Shown one piece after another: positions 1 to 4,233 of a stretch of DNA of 6,384 bases. Position 1 is the stretch's first letter, and every line of letters starts with the position of its first letter. Source of the DNA: DASWHK01 sp036398215 (lineage in GTDB: Bacteria; Acidobacteriota; UBA890). Both the position numbers and the translations under genes were made by a program. The stretch covers positions 1 to 6,384 of the forward strand of contig DASWHK010000264.1 in NCBI GenBank assembly GCA_036398215.1, given 5' to 3'. Below the pieces are notes generated by a model. That model was not told the DNA's origin. It did not search any database and worked only from the letters and a program-made list of their open reading frames with translations.

Positions 1-743
1 TGACCGCCGCCGTCCCCAAGGTCCTGCTGCCGGTCGGCGGCCGTCCGATGCTCGAATGGGCGCTGCAGGAGGCGGTCTCCTCGGGCGCCGGGGCCGTCGC
101 GGTGATCGTGGCGGCCGACCAGCAGGAGGTACGACGCTTCCTCGCCTCGCCGGCCGCCGCCGTCCACCTGGCCGGGGTGGCGCTCGAGGTGGTCGAGCAA
201 CCCGAGCCGGTGGGAATCGGCGACGCGTTGATCCGCTGCCGGCCGCTGACCGGCGATCAGCCGTTCGGCGTGGTCGTCCCCGACAACTGGTTCGCCAGCC
301 GGACGCCGGCCTTGGCGGAGGTAGCCAAGACGCTTTTCGAGACCGGAATGGATACGATCGGACTGGTCGAGGTCGGCCCGGAGCAGGAGGGCTTGCTCGG
401 CAACGTCGGCGGCGTCGAGCTCGAACATCTCGGCGGCAACTCGTACCGCATCCTGGCGCTGGCGGACAAGGCGGCCGGGACGTTCGCGATCGGCGCTTCC
501 GTTTCCGGGCCGATGTTGCGCGGCTGCGCCCGCTACGCCCTCACCCCGGCCTTTTACGACGCTCTGGAGGCCGGCGCCGATGCCGAGAGGGAGGAGGAGT
601 GGGACGACGTGCCGGCCTTCCAGCGACTGACCCGCCGCCCCGGCCTCGCCGGGCACCGCCTCAGCGCCCGCCTCTTCGATCTCGGCAACGAGATTGGCTA
701 CCGGGCGGCAAACGCCTACCTCGCCGGCGGGCGGCCCCTGTAA
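1..743 (+). CDS. Sugar-nucleotide nucleotidyltransferase (GalU/RmlA-like), 5' truncated
   Basis: The frame is open from base 3 and ends at TAA 741-743, leaving 246 visible residues. The first visible residues read TAAVPKVLLPVGGRPMLEW, the classic N-terminal motif of nucleoside-diphosphate-sugar pyrophosphorylases, where the lysine contacts phosphate. Only some 10-20 N-terminal residues with the GxGxR loop should be missing, so the ATG at 48 is internal and not the start. Counting from base 3, other family landmarks are GIGDA (71-75), PDN with the presumed metal-binding Asp94, ADK in place of the usual VEKP, ARYALTP (compare GRYVLTP of GalU), and a C-terminal DLGNEIGYRAAN resembling the DVGTPEGYLAAN-like end. 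Family knowledge: these cytosolic enzymes join a sugar 1-phosphate to an NTP, giving an NDP-sugar and pyrophosphate for cell-envelope synthesis. GalU-like UTP:glucose-1-phosphate uridylyltransferase is the nearest match by eye, but several motifs are degenerate (PDN, not PDD; DLGN, not DVGT), so the substrate is not assigned. The gene converges on lexA. Confidence 0.85.
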   Translation, partial: TAAVPKVLLPVGGRPMLEWALQEAVSSGAGAVAVIVAADQQEVRRFLASPAAAVHLAGVALEVVEQPEPVGIGDALIRCRPLTGDQPFGVVVPDNWFASRTPALAEVAKTLFETGMDTIGLVEVGPEQEGLLGNVGGVELEHLGGNSYRILALADKAAGTFAIGASVSGPMLRGCARYALTPAFYDALEAGADAEREEEWDDVPAFQRLTRRPGLAGHRLSARLFDLGNEIGYRAANAYLAGGRPL

Positions 744-744
744 T

Positions 745-781
745 CGCCCGCTGCTGCGGGCGCGGAGGAGCATGTTCTCCG
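745..781. terminator. Two back-to-back hairpins between convergent genes, possible bidirectional terminator
   Basis: Directly after the nucleotidyltransferase stop, 745-751 (CGCCCGC) pairs perfectly with 756-762 around a TGCT loop. The next hairpin starts at the adjacent base: 763-769 pairs with 775-781 (one G-U pair) around a 5-nt loop. The position between two converging genes suits a shared terminator. No T-tract follows on either strand, so a classical intrinsic terminator is not shown. A Rho-assisted or stem-only stop, or protection of mRNA 3' ends, is equally possible. Confidence 0.4.
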
Positions 782-815
782 GCGTGCACGCTTGGTTGCT
801 CCACGACTGTCGTCG

Positions 816-1418
816 TCAGCGGTACTTGCGCATCACCCCGAGCACGATGCCCCGGATGCGTACGTCGCCTTCGCTGACGATCATCGGTTCGAGCGCCGGG
901 TTGGCCGGTTGCAGGCGGATCAGTCCGTCCTGGCGGTAGTACCGCTTCAGCACCACCTCCTCGCCAGCCAGCAGGCCGATGACGGTCTCGCCGTCCTCGG
1001 CGGTCCTGCGGTCCTCGACGATGAGGTAATCGCCGTCCTGGATCTGCTCGTCATGCAGCGAGCTGCCGCGCACGCGCAGCACGTAGGCCGGCCGCCTGCC
1101 GACGAAGTCCGGGGGTACGTTCACCATCTCGGGGTCGGTGAGCGCCTCGATCGGCCGTCCGGCCGCGACCTGGCCAAGCAGCGGGACCTCGACGGTGCGA
1201 ATCGGCTCGGGGTCGACGAGCTGGAGCCCGCGTCCCTGGTGGGGGGCCTTGCGCAGGTAACCCTTGTGGACCAGCTGCTCGACGTGCTTGTAGACGGTGG
1301 CTGGGGAGGAGAGCCCGAAGCGGCCGCCGATCTCCTGCAGCGTCGGGGCATAGCCGCGCTCCTCGACGTGCTCGCGGATGAAGTCGAGAATCTCTTTCTG
1401 GCGACGGGTCAAGTACAT
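816..1418 (-). CDS. lexA: LexA SOS repressor / self-cleaving S24 peptidase
   Basis: This 200-residue protein is the usual LexA length (E. coli 202). It starts MYLTRRQKEI, the canonical N-terminus, which fixes the start at the CAT of 1416-1418 although the frame stays open much further upstream. Residues 1-65 form the winged helix-turn-helix DNA-binding domain, with the recognition part around SSPATVYKHVEQL (37-49). The C-terminal S24 domain carries the Ala86-Gly87 cleavage bond in LLGQVAAGRPIEA, the catalytic Ser120 in RVRGSSLHD, the following DGD (128-130), and the catalytic Lys158 in VVLKRY. All self-cleavage residues are therefore present. Family knowledge: a LexA dimer represses DNA-repair genes, and RecA bound to single-stranded DNA triggers its autocleavage. 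The recognition helix differs from the E. coli type (RSPNAAEEHL), so the operator is probably not the CTGT-N8-ACAG box. The gene diverges from ruvX across 142 bp, where an autoregulatory operator is expected. No Shine-Dalgarno precedes the start; the leader there is C-rich. Confidence 0.96.
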   Translation of the reverse strand: MYLTRRQKEILDFIREHVEERGYAPTLQEIGGRFGLSSPATVYKHVEQLVHKGYLRKAPHQGRGLQLVDPEPIRTVEVPLLGQVAAGRPIEALTDPEMVNVPPDFVGRRPAYVLRVRGSSLHDEQIQDGDYLIVEDRRTAEDGETVIGLLAGEEVVLKRYYRQDGLIRLQPANPALEPMIVSEGDVRIRGIVLGVMRKYR

Positions 1419-1512
1419 GGCGGCGGCGCGGGACGGAGAGCGGATGGGGTCGGAGTGGAATGAGATCGAACGAAGCGGTAGATGATCGACGAAGATTGCC
1501 CAATAGGGAGCA

Positions 1513-1521
1513 AAAATAACA
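1513..1521 (-). promoter_or_regulatory. Candidate lexA extended -10 element
   Basis: On the minus strand the sequence reads TGTTATTTT, a TGn extended -10 followed by TATTTT (four of six matches to TATAAT). It lies in the most AT-rich patch of the window (about 1501-1535). The expected transcript start would be near 1506, giving a leader of roughly 88 nt. The hexamer 17 bp upstream (CGGCAA) is a poor -35. This is inference from pattern and position only. Confidence 0.25.
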
Positions 1522-1529
1522 CGAATTCG
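1522..1529. promoter_or_regulatory. Palindrome CGAATTCG, candidate operator in the lexA/ruvX divergent region
   Basis: A perfect 8-bp palindrome lies between the candidate lexA -10 (1513-1518) and its -35 position, and overlaps the candidate -35 of ruvX (1526-1531). A repressor bound here could affect both directions. LexA usually controls its own gene, so LexA is the obvious candidate protein. The site does not match a full known SOS box (for example CGAAC-N4-GTTCG of Gram-positives), and an 8-bp palindrome can arise by chance. Confidence 0.22.
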
Positions 1530-1554
1530 ACATCGTTGCCGGCCATGATACCTT
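1526..1554 (+). promoter_or_regulatory. Candidate ruvX promoter giving a leaderless mRNA
   Basis: TTCGAC at 1526-1531 and TACCTT at 1549-1554 are separated by exactly 17 bp. TACCTT fits the loose TAnnnT -10 form and ends 6 bases before the ruvX ATG, so transcription would begin at or next to the start codon. No Shine-Dalgarno is present before this ATG, which agrees with a leaderless transcript. The -35 matches the TTGACA consensus poorly, so this is suggestive only. Confidence 0.3.
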
Positions 1555-1560
1555 GCGTGT

Positions 1561-2001
1561 ATGAGCTGTCTGGGACTGGATATCGGCGCCCGGCGGATCG
1601 GTGTCGCGGTTTCCGACGCGGCTGACCTGATGGCATTGCCCCTCACGACGCTGGAGACGGGCGCGGGCGGGCAGCTGCCTCTCGGCCGGCTGCGGGAGCT
1701 GGTCGCCGAGCGCGGCGTCGAGACGATCGTCGTCGGCCTGCCGCTGCGCCTCGACGGCCGCAGCGGCCCCGAGGCGCACGGCGCCGAAGCCGCCGCGGAG
1801 GAGCTCCGCGCCGCGCTCGGCGTGGCGGTCGTTCTCTGGGACGAGCGCCTCACCTCCGCCGAGGCGGAGCGCCTGCTGATCGAGGCCGGCATGTCCCGGC
1901 GACGGCGCAAGGGCGCCACCGACCGCATCGCCGCGGCGCTGATCCTGCAGGGCTATCTCGACCGGCAGCGCGGCGAGCACGGGGCCCGCCAGCCGGCATG
2001 A
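1561..2001 (+). CDS. ruvX: RuvX/YqgF family pre-16S rRNA nuclease / Holliday junction resolvase-like protein
   Basis: At 146 residues this is close to the family's usual size of about 140. The RNase H-like fold is marked by GLDIGARRIGVAVSD at 4-19 (acidic Asp7), VVGLPLRLDGRSG (57-69), DERLTSAEAERLL with Glu95, and TDRIAAALILQGYLD with Asp121. These are the three expected acidic active-site positions. A basic stretch RRRRKG (113-118) lies just before the last motif, as is normal. Family knowledge: E. coli YqgF takes part in 5'-end maturation of 16S rRNA; a Holliday-junction resolvase role is proposed from fold similarity and in vitro work. The ATG at 1561 is the only sensible start, since the nearby TTG at 1553 is out of frame and the DIG motif begins at once. 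The stop TGA overlaps the mltG start as ATGA, indicating translational coupling. The gene is divergent from lexA; whether it responds to DNA damage cannot be told from sequence. Confidence 0.93.
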   Translation: MSCLGLDIGARRIGVAVSDAADLMALPLTTLETGAGGQLPLGRLRELVAERGVETIVVGLPLRLDGRSGPEAHGAEAAAEELRAALGVAVVLWDERLTSAEAERLLIEAGMSRRRRKGATDRIAAALILQGYLDRQRGEHGARQPA

Positions 2002-3014
2002 GCCTCCGCCGCCTCTGGAAACCGGCGCTGCTGCTGGCGGCGGCGCTGTACGTCACGGTCCGGCTTGCAACGGGCGCCGCCGTGGCCCTCGTCGATACGC
2101 CGTTCGATGGCAACCGCGGGAGCTCCGCCGACGTGACGATCGCGCGCGGCCAATCGGCCGCGCAGATCGCCGCGACCCTCGAGGGCGCCGGCGTCGTGCG
2201 CAACGCCCACGTGCTGAGCTGGTGGATGCGCTACACGGGCCAGGCCGGGCGGATCCATACGGGCGAATACCGCTTCCGCGGCCCGGCCAGCGTCCGCGAG
2301 GTCGCCGCGATCATCACCAAGGGCAGGGTCCTGCTGCTGGCGGTCACCGTGCTGGAAGGCTCGACGCGCTGGCAGGTTGCCGAAGCGCTGGCGGCCGCGG
2401 AGTTCGGAAGCCATGCGGACGCCTGGGAGGCGACCGGAGCCACCCCGTTGATCGCCGATCTCGACCCCGAAGCCCCGGACCTCGAGGGCTACCTGTTCCC
2501 CGACACCTATTTCGCGCCGCGAAGCTCCAACGCCCGCGAGCTCGTCGGCATGATGGTGTCGCGGTTCCGCCAGGCGTGGACGCCCGCCCGGCGGGCGCGG
2601 GCGACCGAGCTCGGCCTCAGCGTCCGCGAGGCGGTCACCATCGCGTCGCTGGTCGAGGCCGAGACCGGCCTGGCCGAGGAGCGCCCGCTGGTCGCCGGCG
2701 TTTACCACAACCGCCTGGCGCGCAGGATGCTGCTGCAGTGCGACCCGACATTGCTGTACGCCCTGCGCCTGGAGGGGCGCACCGATCGCAACATTCGCCG
2801 CAGCGACTTCGACAATGAGTCGCCCTACAACACCTATCGCGTCGCCGGGCTGCCGCCGGGGCCCATCGCCAGCCCCGGAGAGGCCAGCCTCGAGGCCGCT
2901 CTGTGGCCCGCCGAGACCGAGTTCTTGTACTTCGTCGGCCGCAACGACGGCTCCCACGCGTTCTCGCGGACGCTCGCCGAGCACAACGCCAACGTCAACC
3001 GCTACCAACGCTAG
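1998..3014 (+). CDS. mltG: Endolytic murein transglycosylase MltG (YceG)
   Basis: This 338-residue protein matches the usual length (E. coli 340). A single N-terminal hydrophobic segment at about 9-31 anchors it in the inner membrane with the catalytic part outside. A small LysM-like portion follows (about 45-110, with VTIARGQSAAQIAATL and HTGEYRF). The YceG domain shows LEGYLFPDTYF (162-172), the active-site stretch IASLVEAET with the presumed catalytic Glu220, GVYHNRL (234-240), CDPTLLYAL (248-256), SPYNTYRVAGLPPGPIASPG (275-294) and YFVGRNDGSHAFSRTLAEHN. Glu220 aligns with the catalytic glutamate of E. coli MltG (IVEKET). Family knowledge: MltG cuts nascent glycan strands inside the chain and helps set their length. 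The start overlaps the ruvX stop by 4 bp and has no clear Shine-Dalgarno, so translation is probably coupled. After the stop comes a 241-bp gap, suggesting that the ruvX-mltG unit ends here. Confidence 0.95.
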   Translation: MSLRRLWKPALLLAAALYVTVRLATGAAVALVDTPFDGNRGSSADVTIARGQSAAQIAATLEGAGVVRNAHVLSWWMRYTGQAGRIHTGEYRFRGPASVREVAAIITKGRVLLLAVTVLEGSTRWQVAEALAAAEFGSHADAWEATGATPLIADLDPEAPDLEGYLFPDTYFAPRSSNARELVGMMVSRFRQAWTPARRARATELGLSVREAVTIASLVEAETGLAEERPLVAGVYHNRLARRMLLQCDPTLLYALRLEGRTDRNIRRSDFDNESPYNTYRVAGLPPGPIASPGEASLEAALWPAETEFLYFVGRNDGSHAFSRTLAEHNANVNRYQR

Positions 3015-3101
3015 GTGCTGTGTCCTGAGTCAGAGATCCGCAACATTTTGTGGGGGGCGAGAAGGGGGTGGATGCAAGGCCGCGACGACGGCGATGCCGA
3101 T

Positions 3102-3180
3102 GCGGATCGTCGAGGAGCGGCAACGCCGCAGACACCCCGTTCTCGGGCGATCTCTGCGTTGCTCGTCGTCGACGATGCGC
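3102..3180. repeat. Long imperfect inverted repeat upstream of ribH
   Basis: The left arm 3102-3132 and right arm 3153-3180 are reverse complements apart from a few mismatches and a 3-base bulge (CCG, 3126-3128). Matching blocks include ATCGTCGA (3106-3113) with TCGACGAT, GCAACG with CGTTGC, and CAGA with TCTG. The 20-nt loop contains a nested CCCG-TTCT-CGGG hairpin (3136-3147). Read as RNA it would form one long stem of about 28 paired positions with an apical hairpin. Possible roles are a transcription stop for mltG, an mRNA-stabilising stem, a leader structure of ribH if transcription begins upstream, or a relic of a dispersed palindromic repeat. Confidence 0.5.
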
Positions 3181-3200
3181 CCCGTCCCGCCGCCGCGAGA

Positions 3201-3206
3201 TACACT
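3201..3206 (+). promoter_or_regulatory. Possible -10 element (TACACT) for ribH-nusB-leuS
   Basis: TACACT fits TAnnnT and matches TATAAT at four positions. It is preceded by GA, giving GATAC, the same pentamer found at the candidate ruvX -10. Transcription would start near 3213 and leave a leader of about 40 nt. The region 17 bp upstream (CGCCCC) is not a -35, so support is weak. A promoter for ribH is nevertheless expected in this gap. Confidence 0.2.
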
Positions 3207-3255
3207 GTTCCGAGCCGCTTCATCCCCGACCATCCGAGTCCTCGGCCTGCTGACC

Positions 3256-3750
3256 ATGAGCGAGCTACGCCATCCCCAAGCGCCCGGCCGCCAGGCCGCC
3301 GCCCCCTTCTGCTTCGCCCTGGTCGTCAGCCGCACCAACGGCGACATCACCGCCAAGCTCCTCGAAGGCGCCCGTCAAACCCTGGCCAGGCACGGAGCCG
3401 CCAAGGAGGCGGTGCGGGTGTTCGAGGTCCCCGGGGCGTTCGAGCTGCCGATGACGGCCGCCGAGCTGGCGGCGACCGGCGCCTATGACGCGGTCATCTG
3501 TCTCGGCGCCCTGATCAAGGGCGAGACATCGCATTTCGAGCATCTGTGCGCGGCGGTTGCCGCCGGCATCCAGGACGTCGGGATCCTCTCGGGCATACCG
3601 GCGGTCTTCGGCGTGCTGACCTGCGAGGAGCGCGCCCAGGCCGAGGCGCGCAGCGGCGGCGCCAAGGGCAACAAGGGCGCCGAGGCCGCGCTGGCGGCGA
3701 TCGAGATGGCGGCGCTGTTCGCGGCGATCGCCGCCGAGCACGAGGAGTAG
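3256..3750 (+). CDS. ribH: 6,7-dimethyl-8-ribityllumazine synthase (riboflavin synthase beta subunit)
   Basis: The 164-residue product is slightly longer than E. coli RibH (156). Known reaction: 5-amino-6-ribitylaminouracil plus 3,4-dihydroxy-2-butanone 4-phosphate gives 6,7-dimethyl-8-ribityllumazine, the penultimate step of riboflavin synthesis, in a cytosolic pentamer or 60-mer shell. Visible motifs are VVSRTNGDIT (23-32), VPGAFELP (58-65), LGALIKGETSHFEH (83-96) with His93 as the presumed proton-transfer residue, VFGVLT (118 being the pocket Phe), and a C-terminal stretch with Arg132 and GNKGAEAA (138-145), where Arg and Lys bind phosphate. Unusual points are Thr27 where the family normally has an aromatic residue (SRFN), and GGAKGNKG in place of the common GTKAGNKG. 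The frame is open upstream into mltG, but ATG 3256 is preferred because the core fold begins about 20 residues later and the upstream translation has no family character. No Shine-Dalgarno is evident. nusB follows after 3 bp. Confidence 0.95.
   Translation: MSELRHPQAPGRQAAAPFCFALVVSRTNGDITAKLLEGARQTLARHGAAKEAVRVFEVPGAFELPMTAAELAATGAYDAVICLGALIKGETSHFEHLCAAVAAGIQDVGILSGIPAVFGVLTCEERAQAEARSGGAKGNKGAEAALAAIEMAALFAAIAAEHEE
3742..3747 (+). promoter_or_regulatory. Shine-Dalgarno GAGGAG for nusB
   Basis: This purine run in the end of the ribH coding sequence is spaced 6 bases from the nusB ATG. It fixes that start and implies that ribosomes finishing ribH can reinitiate on nusB. Confidence 0.7.
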
Positions 3751-3753
3751 CCG

Positions 3754-4215
3754 ATGGGGAAGCGCCGCCGCGCCCGGGAGTCGGCGCTGCAATGCCTGTA
3801 TCAATGGGAGGTGACGGGCGCCGACCCGGACCAGATCCTCGCCGGCTATTGGGAGACCCGGGAGCCGGTGGAGGTCGAGGTGCGTGACTTCACCGAATCC
3901 CTGGTCCGCGGCACCGTGACGCACGTCGCGCGGATCGACGCTATCATCTGCGAGCAAACCCGGCACTGGCGGATGGACCGCTTGGGCCTGGTGGAGAAGA
4001 GCATCCTCCGCCTCGGCGGCTTCGAGCTCCTGTACGCCCCCGAGACCCCCGCGGCGGTGGTGATCGACGAGGCCGTCGAGCTCTCGAAGCGCTTCAGCGG
4101 CCCCGAGGCCGCCCCGTTCGTGAACGGGATCCTCGACGGCATTCACGAGCGCTCGCGCCGCGGCGAGCTCGACCTGGCCTCCACCTGCCCGCCGGGTGCC
4201 GATGGCGCCGACTGA
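3754..4215 (+). CDS. nusB: Transcription antitermination protein NusB
   Basis: The all-helical NusB fold is recognisable over about 135 residues: the N-terminal RRRARESALQCLYQWEV (4-20), a middle RDFTESLVRGTV (44-55), WRMDRLGLVEKSILRLGGFELLY (72-94), then PAAVVIDEAVELSKRFSG (99-116) and FVNGILDGI (122-130). Total length is 153, with a short, poorly conserved tail after residue 135. Family knowledge: with NusE (ribosomal protein S10), NusB binds boxA RNA and builds the antitermination complex that keeps RNA polymerase going through rRNA operons. The start is well supported: GAGGAG at 3742-3747, the last codons of ribH, lies 6 bases before ATG 3754. This is the only strong Shine-Dalgarno in the window. 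The ribH-nusB pairing is widespread in bacteria, which supports co-transcription. leuS begins 18 bp downstream. Confidence 0.95.
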   Translation: MGKRRRARESALQCLYQWEVTGADPDQILAGYWETREPVEVEVRDFTESLVRGTVTHVARIDAIICEQTRHWRMDRLGLVEKSILRLGGFELLYAPETPAAVVIDEAVELSKRFSGPEAAPFVNGILDGIHERSRRGELDLASTCPPGADGAD

Positions 4216-4233
4216 CGACCCGCCAGGCATGCG

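Larger units (their letters stand above)
3015..3255. other. Non-coding gap between mltG and ribH
   Basis: This 241-bp stretch has no believable gene: short frames through it are arginine- or serine-rich shadows without a ribosome binding site or family motif. It holds a 9-bp palindrome CTGAGTCAG (3025-3033), a G-rich run near 3051-3070, a long imperfect inverted repeat (3102-3180) and a possible -10 (TACACT, 3201-3206). There is no T-tract that would mark an intrinsic terminator after mltG. No conserved FMN riboswitch core is visible, although ribH follows. Confidence 0.6.

Noticed and set aside
56..877. A 273-codon plus-strand frame overlapping the first gene
   Set aside because: It is an Arg/Gly/Ala-rich out-of-frame shadow of the nucleotidyltransferase and runs into the spacer; no motif.
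792..1463. Plus-strand 223-codon frame opposite lexA
   Set aside because: It is an antisense shadow of lexA, whose catalytic residues are all intact on the minus strand.
1419..1928. N-terminal extension of lexA by 170 codons
   Set aside because: The frame is open by chance in GC-rich DNA. The extension is Arg/Ser-rich and overlaps ruvX antisense, and LexA proteins begin at the MYLTRRQ-type N-terminus.
1953..3008. A 351-codon minus-strand frame opposite mltG
   Set aside because: It is an antisense shadow of a clear MltG, with low-complexity composition and no motif.
3050..3253. Small plus-strand frame of 67 codons in the mltG-ribH gap
   Set aside because: The product is Arg/Cys-rich without a ribosome binding site, and its coding region coincides with the inverted repeat. 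There is no support for translation.
2815..3255. Upstream extension of ribH into mltG
   Set aside because: The added residues have no RibH character and would overlap mltG by 200 bp. The length from ATG 3256 fits the family.
3015..3255. FMN riboswitch upstream of ribH
   Set aside because: I looked for the conserved RFN pieces (the AGGGGCRGGGTG-like 5' part and the CCGAC-type 3' part) and none is present. The G-rich run near 3051-3070 does not match.
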